Source of the DNA: Struthidea cinerea | Taxonomy: Eukaryota > Chordata > Aves > Passeriformes > Corcoracidae | Direction of reading: 5' to 3' | NCBI GenBank assembly: GCA_013397865.1 | Contig: VZTI01001766.1 | Span: forward strand, 124,001 to 188,000 | Length of the DNA: 64,000 nucleotides | Shown here: in pieces, positions 37,901 through 51,700 of the stretch | Layout: every line of letters begins with the position of its first letter | Numbering within the stretch: the stretch's first letter is position 1 | Notes under the pieces: model-generated | Databases searched by the model: none | Seen by the model: the letters and a program-made list of their open reading frames with translations, nothing else | What the model was told of the DNA's origin: nothing | Translations under genes and position numbers: made by a program

Positions 37901-40900
37901 AGTGAGCAGTGTTGCAGTGAAAATCCAATTATTTTAACTGACAGACCTGATCCTCTGCTGTCTCTTACCCCATTTCCTCCAGCTAGCGGGGAGCTGTGGG
38001 TGTCAGAGCAGCACCAGCTCTGCCGTGTGTTTTTTCACAACCTCAGAAGCAAATTACAGGGCTGAGCAGCACCCAGAGAGCAAACCCGTGCTAATGGCAG
38101 CCTCACAGGGCACGGGGTTTACTGCACATCAGACAGCCCAAAGCACTGAGCAGAGAAATAAAGCTTCAGCTTGAGGGCTCCTGGGGTCCTTTGCTAAGCC
38201 CTGAACAGGTGTGGTCTTTAAGGAGATGCTGGTGCAGAAGGGGGTGTGAAGCCACACGAGAGCCGTCCCCTCGCTTTGCTTTGCAAGCACGTGCAGTGAA
38301 GCCCAGGGGTGCAGGTGACATGGGGACAGGAGGTGTGGTGACGCCGTGTGGGTGGGAGGGTGGGGACAGGCAGGGTCTTCTGATCCGTGGGTGTTTGCAA
38401 GAAGGGAGGATGATAGCGGAGAGGGCCTGCAGGCTCGGGGGGACGGGGCAGCTGCTGTGCAGCCTGCAAGGTTTTAGTGCTGCAGACGGGTGGGGTGAAG
38501 TCGTGGTGGGAAGTGGGCTGCTCCAGAGAGGTGCTTTCTCCAGTGTCCTGTCACACACACAGGCCTTGCCTGTGCCACTGCCCGGCTCGGGCTTGGCCGC
38601 AGCTCCTGTGCAGTTGAACCAGAAGAGAAAAGGGTGCTGGTGAGATGGTTTAAAGAAAGACCAAAGTCCCAGTTCAGGGCACTGTAGCAGTATCAGGGTT
38701 GTGGCAGCAGAGTGTTCCCAGATTTGGGCTCCCATGAGAGGTGCAAGAGAGGCAAAAGTGGGTTGTTGGGGTTTTTTTCCCTATTTCTTGTGCTGGTTTA
38801 TGCTGTCTGAAATTCTTGATGTGAAACACTGCTCCCTCCCACTGGACCTGCTCCGTGGTCAGAGCATCACCCCCGTGGGTAGGGAGGAACCCTGTGGGAG
38901 TGGCTTGGTAAGGGTGAGACACAGCTGTCGTGTGAAAGCAGCCCCTTGCAAGCGGGGAGGAGTGCCATAGGTGCTTCCTGCAGCATCCTTTAACTGCTGA
39001 CAAGACACCAGACATGCACGTTAAATAAGAGTTGAACCAAAACTCTATTCCTGCTAAGGTGTTGTCAGCTAAATCAAGAGCTGCTTTTAGCACTGGGAAA
39101 GATTTGAGCCAGCTCATGTGTGTGGTCAGGATGGCAGCCAGCTGCCATCTCAGCTTCTCTCATGCAGACCAGCAGGAAGATTTAGTTCGCTGTTGTTTTT
39201 TCCCCAAGTGCAGCCCACATCCTTGGCTGATGTTCCTCTTTATATTTCCACCAACTGCCGGGCAGCTCTCCTGGCTTTTCCCCGGTGAGGGTCTGAGGGT
39301 GGTCAGGGTGATGCTGTGCTAAGCACTGCACAAACACAGAGCAGGATGGGGGTATGGTTGGGTGTGAGGTGAGAGCAGGCGGATGCCAGCCCCTCACAGA
39401 AGGAGAGGCAGTGCCCCACCACGAGGGTGGTTCTGCGAAACACAGGGATGAGGATGATTTTTTTAAGTGTGTAAATTATCCCATTGCTTTATAAGCGAGA
39501 AAGACTGGAGTGTTCAGCAGCTCCAGGGAACCACATCTGGCTGAAATTATCCAAGATGCTGAGAAGCCAGAGGGAGAGACGGATAAGCCTTGGTTCCTTA
39601 GGAAACAGAGCTCACAGGAGCAATAAGAGAAACCACGAGATAAAAGCAACCATGTCGAGGGTTATCAGCAACATCTCGCCGGGCTTTGTCCAGGCACCGT
39701 GTGCTGTGGGAGAGCGCAGTGGTGCAGAGCAAGGTCACCTGCCCGGCTTGCACGGGGTGCACTGGGGTGTGCAGGAGCATCCCACTGCCTTCCAGGGGGT
39801 GGGTGGCACTTGCCTGGTTTGGGGTTGATCCGTGTGAAATAATCCCCCATCATTTCCATGCCGGGGCGAGGGCGGGTGTACCTGGCCAGGGTGCGGGGCA
39901 GGGCTCTGCCTCTCTTCTCTGACCTGACAAGGGACAGAAATACTTCAGCATCTATTTTTTTTTTTTTTTTTTCCTCCTTAAACCTCTTCTCCCTTCCCCC
40001 AGTCCCTCATGAGCTTACAACATCTCCTCGTGCTAAAAATAGCCTTTGGTGTGGGAGCGAAGCCGCCGTGGCTCCGCCCGCCCTTTGTCCGAGGGGCTGC
40101 GGCACCAGCCCGGGGCAGCCCCCGCGAGTGTCCGAGTGTCCGAGTGTCCGAGTGTCCGAGTGTCCGAGTGTCCGAGGCCGGAGCAGATCCACCAGTTCAC
40201 GTCACTGGCTTTGCAAGGGCAGCTCGGAGTGGTTTGTAATTGGGCTATAAGCCCTCTTGAACAAAATGAGTTTGTGATGCCCGGTACCTGCCCGGTGTTG
40301 GCAGCGGTGGCGGGGTCTCCGCAGAGCAGCGGCGATGTTTGTGCTGAGGTACCCAAACCCGAGCCGTGGCCACGGAGTCACTTCTGGTGAGGGCGGTGAG
40401 GTTGGAAATGTCACTGCATAAACACCAGCTCACATTAGACTCTGAATACCGCAGTAAAAGCTTTAGTGCCACATAATGCTGCAAATTTATAAATGGCCCT
40501 TAAAGCCCTGGCTGCGTTACGTGTCTGTAAAGTGAATAGTATCATGCAAAGAAAGAGTTTGTTTTCCCCTCATTCTGCTTTTTTGCTAGCATGTTTCCTG
40601 TAATGCCAGTGACTTGCCTCCTTATTTACACCATATATAGAAATGTAGAAAAAGCCTAATTATAACTGGCTCTCCTAACATTTTGTGAGTTGAACTTCTG
40701 AAAATACTGGCTGCATCTTGATCCAAAGGTCTGAGTTTTTCAGAAGTTTCTGTGAGTGTAAATCTCTATTTGACCTCAAAGCAGATGTGGCCGATGGGCA
40801 AACAGAGCTGTCAAAAGCTTTAGCAGGCCTTGATCTTAGTCCGTAGAGAGGAATTTTCAATATAAAGAAATAAGTTAATTTATTTCTACTTAATAGACTC

Positions 40901-42614
40901 AAAAAGAAGTTGCTGCTTGGCTCTGACTGCTTTTTAATGTCACTGTTATCTGATGCTAGTTGTAAAATGGATTAAATTCTCTTCTGATGCTTGAAAGACT
41001 CAAGTATTAGAGCAGGGCTTTGAGAGAAGCTCCGTAATTTTCTGCTCTGCCCCTCACTGATGGGAAGTACTTGTTTTTGTGATTCAGGGCAGCAGCGTGC
41101 GTCAGGAAGATGCAGCTGTCATGGGATCTGTGGAGCATCCCTCACTGTGGGATGCTTTTCTGTGCTGTCTTAGCCCCTCTTTCCAATCCCTGTAAGAAGA
41201 TTCCTCATAGACCTAGAGATAGAAATAAAAAAATAATAGCAGTTTGGTTAAAAAGCAGCAAAAATCAAGGTAGCCTGGTATTTTGTCGAGAATTCATGTT
41301 GGCTTTTGCGAAGCAGAGATTTGGGCATGGAGGGGGAGATGTTTTGTGGTAGGAAGTCATGACACCAGTTCCCTGCAGTGTGTGTTGGTGCTTGGTGTGC
41401 ACGCTAGGATTGCATCACTGCTGCCTTCTGTTAAATCACCCTTTCCAGTAAATTCCCAGCAGCCAATTCCGGTATTTGGCTGAACCAAAGCGCCAGGTTG
41501 GGCTCTTACTGGATTTCAGCAAAACTGTGTTACAAATCTCTGCCCTCAGTCCTGCCCTCGTCTGTAAGGGCTTGGCTGCAGGGTCCCAAAGTCTGGCTGC
41601 ATTTTCGCCCTTCCCAGCTGACCCCAGGAGCAGCTCCTCTGCTTGGCACTGCTGCGCCCTGGCAGCGTGTGGTGGGGCTGACCCCAGGGCAGCTGCAGGT
41701 GGGGCTGATCTCTGAACAGTCTGGATTTGTGTCTGAACGAGGAGCCCAGGGCACAGGGATGTTGCATCTCTTTGGCACGGACCTCTGCCCTGCCTCAGTG
41801 TCCCAGAGGATAAAGTGATTTGGCATCACAGCCAGGCAGGGACTGGGTCAGGGAATTTGGCTTCTTGGCTGAGTTTTGCAGCCTGCTGTGAACTTGGTGC
41901 TGTGCAAGTTCTGCTGATGCTTCTCTTTGTGGTTGTTGGAGCAGTGGGGACCGTGGCAGGCAGGGATGCAGGATGTCAGGCTAAGTGGCAGTGGGGCTCC
42001 AGCCCTCTCCAAAAAGGATGTGGCCTCCACTATTTGCTTTTCAAGGGAGCATAAGAGTGTTTTAGCATTTCAAGGGTGCACAAGAGTGTTACGTGCAGCT
42101 TGCATCCAGTGCTCTCTGGGTGCTGTACAGATGCCCCAAAAAAGCAGCCCCTGTCCAGAGGTTTCCATCAGAGGCCCGGGGGTGTGAGTGCCCGACAGAA
42201 ATTGCACGCCCTGCAGTTCTCCCAGCCCAGCACCAAGGTCGCTGGAGGCTGATGTGCTGTTGTCAGGAGTGGGTTAAAGCACGAGCATCCCTCCAGCGAG
42301 CAACCTTGCCTGGCACGGAAACCTCCTTCTCATGCTGCCGAGCCACAGAGAGGCTTCTGTTCTCCAGCGCTGACATCAGCCGCCGGCCGGGACGTGAGTC
42401 ACGCTGGGAGCCACGCTCGGGGGGAGCTGCTCCCCTCCCCACAGCCTGGTGAACCCCTCTCGGTGGGTCTGAGCCCCCACACGTGTCAGGTGTGATGTTT
42501 GCAGCCCCAGGAGCAGGGCATGACCCCCGTGGGGGTGTGTGAAGTGTGGCTTCCGTGGCCTGGCACTTGTGCTGTGGAGTTTGGGTACAGAGAAGGGGGA
42601 TTAAGGCCTGGGTT

Positions 42615-42664
<50 letters not shown>

Positions 42665-42723
42665 NNNNNNNNNNNNNNNNNNNNNNNNNNNNNNNNNNNN
42701 NNNNNNNNNNNNNNNNNNNNNNG

Positions 42724-42754
<31 letters not shown>

Positions 42755-45700
42755 TTCCAAAAAACCTTTTGTCTAATAGGGAGGAAGAGTTTAAGATGAA
42801 AGGCTCTGGAGAAACACTGAAATGGTTGAAGGAGGAAAGTCTATAGAAAAGTGTGTTCAGCTGAAGCAGATGGGACCCCATTGCTGATGCTCAGTCTCCT
42901 TTTCGTGCCTTCCCAGTATAATCCTTTATGCATTTAACATTACACAACTCTGTGTCAGGACTTGTTCCAAGAAACCTTTCCCCATCCCTTCCTTGGAAGT
43001 TTGAGGGAAATGCAGTCATTGCTTTAAAACAAATGACTGCTTCTTCTTCTGCCTTGGTGTGCCCTGGCACTGTGGCCATGGAAGTGGATGGGGGCTGACG
43101 CTTTGCAGGTCACTTTTGCTCTCTGCAGCCTCACCCAGAGCAAAGCAAAAACTCACACAGTGAGTGAACAAATGTTGAGCCAAATTGCCTTGGAAGGAAA
43201 TGGATCTATTTGAAAAAATACACTCAAGAAACCAGCAGTGGGTCCAATCCCCAGCCAGACTGACAGCATCCACTGCAGCATCCTCAGTGGGTCCAGGCAG
43301 GGCTGGGGAGGGAAGGGCTCTCCTGGGGAGCTGCCTGTGGTGGGTCCCGCTCAGCCTCGCTCCGTGTCGGCAGCTTCACAATACAGACGGTGTAAACATC
43401 AAACAGGACTTTGCTGCAGCAAAGACAAGGCACATCAAAGGGCTGTTTCACAAACTAAATTCAGGAGGAGGATGCAAGAGGAGATCACAGCGCAGTTTGT
43501 CTTACTATTATTTTTTCTTGTGCGAGGGGAGCAGGCCTGTGACAGGGACCCACGTGTGGCATTGCTCCCATGCCAGGATGCGCTGACATTCCCACAGGAC
43601 TGGCATCGTATGACCAGGAGCTGGAGAAGCCTTTCAGTGCCTTTCAGGAGCTGTTTGGAAGTGCTGATTCAGGCTTGGTACAAGCCCCTCTGAAGGAGTA
43701 CTGCCGCCTCCTGGGGCTCCGCGGGAATCAAAGGAAGATGCTGCACCACTCCCCAGCCTTGCTGAGGAGACACCGCACAAAGTCGCCACCAGAAGGCAAA
43801 GGAGAGGGCTCCAAATGCAAAAGCTTGTCTTTTAGAGTTAAATTTGGTGCATTTTTCTTTCTTCTGTCTCTCTGAGCTATGGCAAGAGGCCAGCGACTGC
43901 TGTTATGCTTTCCAGGAAATCCATGAACATTGCAGTGACAAAGTGACGGGGCGGTGATGGATCTTACAGATAGCTGCCGTAGGAAGAAAAACATCTAGCA
44001 AAGAGAAATACTCTGATGTCTTCAACTTCCCTAAAGCAGAAAAGCATTTAGGCAGCCAAAAATTGCAGGTGAGGACCTGTGGGTCTGAACTTAGAGGAGG
44101 AGGAGCAGCCGGCCAAGCAAGACGTTGGCAGCCGGCCCTGGGAAGGGGGTAGCACCACTGCGATCTAAAGCTGGATGCTCACAGCTAGTTTAGGATCCAG
44201 CTGTAATTTTAACAGCTGGTTCTGTCAAGCTGCCTTCAGCACAGCTCTGATCCAAGCTTCTATAATTAGCCAAGGAGCAGCAGCTCTCGTGCAAGAAGCA
44301 AGGCAGCAGTGATGCCCGATGCAGGGGAAGCAGAGCGGCGTGGGAGTGAGCCTTGCTGAAAGGGTTAAGGGCTGCCCCATGAAATTTTAAATAGTTGGGG
44401 GTTGGGCTTCTTTTTTTCCTCCATCTAAGGACTTTGTGCAAAATGTTTCATTAGGGTTTTTTCCCCCCTCTCAAAAAAGCACACCTAAGAAACGTTGTTT
44501 CATTTTGTGTCATCCTTAACAGAAATATTTACGTTTATCAACTCAAATCAAAAGCATCGAGTTTGTGGCCAGTTTGAGGTCGGTTGAGTTTGCTGAACTA
44601 GTGCAGTTTCTCATGGTGGTCTGAGCCCCTCCAGCCCCTGGCAGCTGAATGTGCTGCCTGTGTTTTGGGGTGTGCTCGGGATGCTCCCTGGGGATGCCCT
44701 GAGCTCTTCCCAGGAGAGTCAGTCCACTTGCTGGGGATAGACTGTAAGATCAATAAGTGTGTGAAACACCCCAACTATAATTATCCTGACTCACTCCTGT
44801 CCTTGAGCTTTCCCTGTTTGAGGTGAACCAACTTGAAATAGTGTATTTTGATATTACTCAGGCTGCCTGTTCCTGTAACCTTGAGTTTTTGCAGTCAGTA
44901 AATGGACCTATACCAATTGGAGAGAGCTGAAGAGGAGTGCAAGGCTTTGTTCTCCGTGTCTTGGATGATAAACATTTAAGGAAAGAATAGGAGAGCCATC
45001 CCTTTGCATTTCCTGTGCTTTATGAGGGTAATTTTTGGTGCCCCAGGTGTGGTGTTTCTCAGTGATTTTATACTGTGCACATTCACATTCCCTGAGTAAT
45101 GACACGTCACCGAAAGGCTGGGGCATCTTTCTTCCGCTAATGAGGAGGGAGTGACTGGGAAGCAATAGGATAACAAAGAACATGGAAAAGGCTGTTTTCA
45201 TGGCAACTCGTGGTAGCTTAATTAAATTCCTACTAAAGGAAGATCCGTTTTACTTTGGAGACCTGCGCAGGGTCGGGCGGGTTCTGTCTCTCACCAGATA
45301 AAGAACATTCTCCGGGGTGAGGTCATGTCTTTTTCTGGCATTTGCCAGAGATGTAGCTGAGTTAGATCAGCCTCGACTCAGAAGCACGAGCATTTGCTGG
45401 TGCTTCTTCCTTACCAACACCAGCCCACATCCACCTGCATTTTCCCCCTGTAGCGAGCTCACAGGAGTTTTCACCCTGAAATCTCCGGTGCAGCAGGGAA
45501 GTCTGCAGCAGAGGAGTTGTCCACACCCCACTTCTCAGATGCTTACACTGAAATGGGACAGGGAGGTGCCTCCCGAGCTGGGTAAATGGGACTGGTTTTA
45601 TAAATGCTGCTGCTGTTGAGGTGCAAACGCGGCAGCCAGCTCCAGTTTCATAACCAGGGCAGCCCCTGAGGGACGTGGTTATGTGGCACGGCACAAACAA

Positions 45701-48700
45701 ACGCCATATCCCCAAAACACCGAAAAGACAATGAGGCTGCTCAGCAGGGAGTGAATTTCAAACTCTCATGCATTGCAGAGGGTGGAAGAAAAAATTTTAG
45801 CCTAGCCAAGTCAGTGGGAATTTTGGTCAGTGATTTATTGGGGCAGAATTTAGCCTTGATTTATGTAATTCCAGGAGTTCATTGAGTGGGATTATGCCGC
45901 TCCAGGGAATGGGAGGTGATAGTTTTAGAAAAACCAAGGTGTGCAAATGTCCTTCTGCAACCTGGAGGTTGCGGCTGCGCTGCCAAATGCTCCTCCCTTG
46001 ATAGCACAGCTGCCAGAGCATCGTGTAGCAGCTGATTTCTAGAGGAGCTGCAACACCAGCAGCCAGGGCAGGAACGAGTCCTAAATTAAAAAATTCTCCT
46101 TTCCTGTATGAAGTTTTCACTGTAAATGCATTGAACACTCAATAAAACACGTTCAGGAGCCATTAGCAGCACCGCAGCAGATCTGCTCAAAGCCATTTGG
46201 ATTTCTCTTCAAAGCAAAAAAAGAGGAATGTTACGTGCGTGTGAGAATGGGTTTCCATGATTTATGATTGTATGGAAATGCTGCCTACGTGGGGGAATGC
46301 TTTATTCCAGGATGCCCCAGAACAGAGAATCCTAAACCCATCTAGAGTCTGTGGTGAATTTCTCTGCTGACTTCTCTACAGCTCTGTTGGGAGTTTAAAT
46401 TCATCCCACCCTTGCTGGGAGTGATCTGTGTGAGCAGCTGCCTAGGCTGAGGTTTTATTTAGTGGTGTGGGGAAGAGACCCACCTAAAGCTCTTCAGGCT
46501 CGGAGACTGTTTTAGCCTGACCCCATAGGTGTGGTTTGAGGATGTCTGTGTAAAACCCAGACCTTCAGGTGGTTCCTGGTGCTTTGCAGGCGTTTTGAGC
46601 TGAAGCCTCAGCAGCTGTAGGTTGGTGAATCCCACTGGGGTGCAGAGGAGGGTGTCAAGGTTCCTCGTCCTGTTTCGGCGTCTCTCCTCTTGGCTTCCTG
46701 CACGAGCCATTGCAGCTGCAGGTGGGTTCTGGGTTCTCCCTCGCCTTGCAGAGGTCCAGGCAGGACCAGCTCTGTGTGGGCATCCCTGGGCCTGGGTGAT
46801 GACGGTGTGGGACGGTGGCAGTGGCTCCTCCAGGTGCGGGGAGGGCAGGCTGCAGGACGTCTTCCTGTGCAGCTTCTGTGCAGTAACTCACAGCCTCTCT
46901 GTGGCTGCAGCGAGGATTTTTTGGAGCGTTTATGTCTTGCCCAAGGAGGATCCTTGCCTTGTGGTTTGGGAGCGGTTTGGCTGTCAGAATTCAGCTCCTG
47001 AAGTGAGCTGCTGCAGGATGCTATTGTGAGTTAGTACCGCGTGCCTGCCCTGAAACGTTTTCTCGCCTGGCTTTCCAGCTAAATCAGGCTTTGAGTGCAC
47101 TCAGTGCTGGTAGATGGGATGAACATCACACTGGGAGCCTCCCAGCTTTCATCTGCCTTTTATTATGAAAGACTGCCTTCAAAAGATCAGAACCTGAAGG
47201 TTATTTACCTGGAACGGGTTTTTTTTTTCTCCAAGCAGCCAGCAGCTCCCAGGTGGGTATTGCGGGGATGCCACTCGAAGAGGAAGCATTTGATTTCCAA
47301 GTAAAATTAGATTCCACATTCAATTCTCAGCAATGTAAGTGCAAGGCTTCCAGTAAAGACATTTTCGGTAGCAAGGGGTTGTAACATCTCCCAGCAGATA
47401 CAATCGAATTGTGCTGCAGCAGCCGGCTGTGGTCTTATCTTTAATACGTAAACACTTGCTCAGTAATTAGCTTACCACGGAAGTTGTACTGTATCGATGG
47501 TCAATTATAAGATAAACTGATAAAAGGGAGGATGTGGCTGTCTTCTTTTATCAAACCTGATATGCCTGCAGCAGTCAGGTGAAGACTTGGGAATTGTATA
47601 ATTCGGTGTTTTCCCCCGATGCGTGTTCCCACGCAGCGTTTTCAGGCAAGGTGAGTGCTCACTGGGAGATCAATATCACTCTACCAAAAGAAGTTTTTTC
47701 TCTGGCGAAGTGTCCTTTGCACCATTTTACCCTGCAGTTGCTTGCCCAGTGGCTGTCACCCCCTGCTGCCATGATTTCCCGTTTTTTATCCCACTGATGG
47801 CTCCCCGAGCTCTGCAGAGGCACCTGCGTGTCTTGTTTCTGCTGCACTCGGTCGGCACAAGGGGCAAGGTGATCCCGTCTGAGGAGTATGAATGGCTGTG
47901 CTAATGTCTTTGTCACCTGAGAGCTGCTCCCTAGGGAATCATAACATGTGATTAAAGAAACCAGTTAAAAACAGCTTAGAAAGCTGGATTAGCTGCATGA
48001 TCTCTTGTTACGGCTCCTTTTAGCTGACAACCCGGTGAAAGAAGGGGGGTCTGGATTACACGAAGAAACATCAGGCTTGACAGGAGTGTTTTCTGACTGT
48101 TCAGCTTAGTGGTGTCATGTACAATTTTAATCAGATTTAAATAGTGGCAAACATCACAGGCTTAATGGATTTCAGCTTTATTATTGGGGCTTTGCTTAGA
48201 AGCAATTTGGATTTTCAGCTGTGAGCCACCAATGCAAGTGTGCTCACGATTAAGTGGCCCTGGCATTTAAATGCCACATGCCTGTGTGTGGGGACAGACC
48301 TCGTCTTCTTTCTGTCAGCCTCAGGATCTCGATGTGTAGTTAAGCTCAGCCCTGTGATCCTTCCATGGAGATGGTGCATTTGGCTCCATTTTCCACACTG
48401 ATCCGAGCAGCTGGGGAGCACCTTTTCCATTACAAAATCAAGACGAAGCAAGAGGACAATGTCTTTCTGCAGTGATCTGGAGAATTGGTTTTCCATGCTT
48501 GGCTTCAGCCTGGAAGTTGTTCCTCACATGGTCTGAAATGGTCTCTGTCTTCTGCTGTAGGTGTCACGGGTTGCTCTTCTTGACCTTCCCGTGGTGAGGC
48601 TTTGTCTTGTCTCTCTCGGCTGTGCCAGTTTGGGGTGATTTGTCTAGAGGAAAAACGATCCCTGAGGACGCTGACACCTGTATTTCTACAGAGACGTGGT

Positions 48701-51700
48701 CCTGCCTCCAAACTGAGTCTTTTGGGGTGGTTTTTCTTCTACATTGTGGGAGAAGATGCTGTGGAAGAAATCAATATTGAAGGTGGTTTTGTAAAACGGT
48801 TTTGACTTTGATCAGAGGACTGGATCTGACTATTAGAGGCAAGTTAACATTTCAGGACCCTGTTGGTCTTTGAGGTCTGGTCAACTGCTTGGTGCTCCGG
48901 GCCCTGCGCGAGCAGAAAAAGTAGGAAAAAGGGAACATCAATCATTGCAAGTTCCCCTTTTATCAGTAAAGGGAAGTGTGTGTTCCTACTCCCTTGTGTT
49001 TTCTGTGCCACCTCACACCACCGACCTGAGTTTTCATCTACTTCCAGCTCTGAGCTGAGCATTAGTGAAGACGTTTTCCCGTAGAAGGCCAAGGAGATGT
49101 CTGTACAATGTTATCTGAATCATCCACTAAATCCTGGCTTTCTGTCTGCTCTAGCCATTCAAGCGCTAATTGCCTTTGATTAAGTCAATCGTTCGCAGAC
49201 TGAGTGGGTTAATTGGGTATTGTGGAAGCAATCAATCTCATCAGCTGCTTGCATCCATAGCTGAGGCGACAATGCAGTGGGGCAGTAATTGTTTTATGAG
49301 CTCCTGGAAGGCAGCAGAGGCAGACTGGATGACAACAGGAAACCCTTCTCTGCAAAATGGCCTTTAGGAAAAGTAATTTGGATGCTAAGTGCTCGTTAGG
49401 AGAGGACTGATTGATGAGGAGCTGGGAAATTTTGCACCTCTTAAAACGCGTGTGCAGGAGAAAATGGTCGGTGTGGGTGTGAGGGTGCTGCACTCGGGAG
49501 TTCCTGGGCTCTTCTGCCTGGCTGGGTGAGATGTGAAGAGGATGTGATGCCTTAACTGGGGAGAAAGAGTTATCTTCAGGAGGTGAAGGGAGATCATTCC
49601 CTTCTCAGCCTGTGTGAGCTGAGACGTGCCAGGCACCCACCTCGCATTAGGGACACCGAGTACGTCCTGGGGGCAGAGACTGGGCTGCAGGATCGCTGAG
49701 CACATCCTCGTTTGCTGCTTGCTGAGGCTTTAATTTCCAAAGAACTGAACTTTGCAGGGGCAGCAGCAGCTCCTGGTGGCTCCTCACCTGGTCAGTGTAG
49801 GAGGACTCCCCGGGGAAGGGTCCCCATCTCATCATCAAACCTCCCAGGTCCCTCCTGCGGTGGGGATGCTGACACATCTCCAGCACGGCTGTATCTGCGC
49901 TGCCCAACGTGGGACCAGAAGGAAATGCATTATCCAGAGATGGCTGCAGGATTACTGCAGGGAAGTTATGAACTGCTCAGCACAGCTGCAAACAGGCAAA
50001 AAACCCGGTAAAAAGAGCAATCTGCTGGTGCTGTGCAGGGGAGCAGGGTGCAAGCTCTGAGGGGTTTGACCAACCTGGACCCCGCTTGCAACTGGGGGAT
50101 CTGGACAAAGAGTTGTGTTTTCACTCCATGAGAAAACTTAGTATTCCTTGGTTTATGACTTTTATTGGAATGCAAATTCTTGAAATATGCAAATTGAAGT
50201 CATTGAAATGTCTTGCTTTGGTGGTGGCTGAATGCTACAGGAAGAGGTGTTCCAGTTTAGAGCAGTCAAACCAAACCATTTACACTGACATGGCCAAACA
50301 AGAGCTGCACGGTTGTTTTGGCAACCCTATTCAAAGTCCAGGCTGTAGGGAAAATACAGAATATGCCACCTTCTCCATCCAACCCTCTGACTGTGGACAG
50401 TGGGGTTTGTTTCAGAGGGAATGTCCTTCAGACTCTTTGTTCAAAAATGAGGTTGTAACACTGGGGTCAGAGGTGATGTGAGATGTCAGGGATTCCACAC
50501 TCAGCTGCTCCAGATAATTATGCAGTTCCTTAACCTCTCAGAAGAGGTGGGCACACCATGGCCAGTGAGTGCCTATCCCCTGTTCTGCCTTAATTAACAT
50601 CTTACAGCGCTAATAGAGCAGGCTACTCAGCTCTGACACACAGAGGAGTGGCAATGTACACCCTGCAATTTTAGCAGCAAAGGGAGGGAGCTGTATCTGA
50701 ATCTTCTCCAAAGCTCTGGATTGGGGTCAGTGCACTTCAACTGCAGAGAGGAAGGAAAACTGGCTTCTGTAGGAGGAGGTGCCCTGCCTGAACTCTAGGA
50801 AAATTAGATTCTCTTGGATTACATGCACAAGTGCATTTTTTCCTCCTATTCAGCCCCTCATGCTTTGCCTTGCAGTGAGACATGAAGGCAATAAACCGCA
50901 CAGTGGTGCATGTGTATGGTGTTGGATACACTCAGGTTTCTTCTAAAAGCCTGGGACCAGACCTGGTTTTACCGCAGCCCTAGAAACATCATGAGAGCAA
51001 GCAGTTCTGATGCCTCTTTCCAGGTGAAACTGCAAAGTAAGGAGCCAAAGAAACTGAAGATCAGACGTGGTTTTAATTCCCAGTTTATAATGCTGTAGCA
51101 TGACAGAAGGAAAGTCCATGCACGTTGTTTTTTGCAAGCCGGTGGATCTGATTGTCCTCCTTGCAGGAGGGATTTTTCTTCTCTGAGAACAAAGGCTAAA
51201 ACTGAACAAGTAATTTTAGGTACTTCCTGTAATCCACATTCTCAGAGACCAAACCCCCCGTCATTAACTAAGCTCTGTAACAGCTTTCTGGGCTGGGGAA
51301 GTAGCAATATCCCTCTTCTTTAAAATGGGGAACTTGAACCAAGTGCTGGTAGAAGTCAGATGGAAAGATGGTGGCTACAAGGGACATTCTTGATATAAAA
51401 TCCTCTCCCTTGCTTCCTCTGCAGCCCCTCAGGCAGGGGAAGGCTGGACTACACTATAGAGCACCCAGTGGGTGCTGCCAGTTTTACGTGCCTGGCTTGG
51501 ATGGCCTCCAGCCCACCTGAGCTGACACAAGGCCATGCACCATCTTCTTTTCAGTCAGCCAAGGTGGTGATCCTGTTTTCCTTGCCCCCAGAGTTTTAGC
51601 TGTGGGGGTGAAGTGGGTGTGGAAGTGACTGTTCCTTGTTTTACCCTGGTGGGAGCCATGTAATGGGTCAGAAATACCCTCTTGGGCTGTGTGGTTTCGG

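Noticed and set aside
40125..40176. CRISPR-like array
   Set aside because: Units are 8 bp and directly adjacent, without spacers. The genome is vertebrate, so this is a minisatellite.
50086..50481. A 131-codon + strand open frame in intron 4
   Set aside because: It resembles no family I know, has no signal peptide or domain pattern, and ADAP1 exons 4 and 5 join without it.
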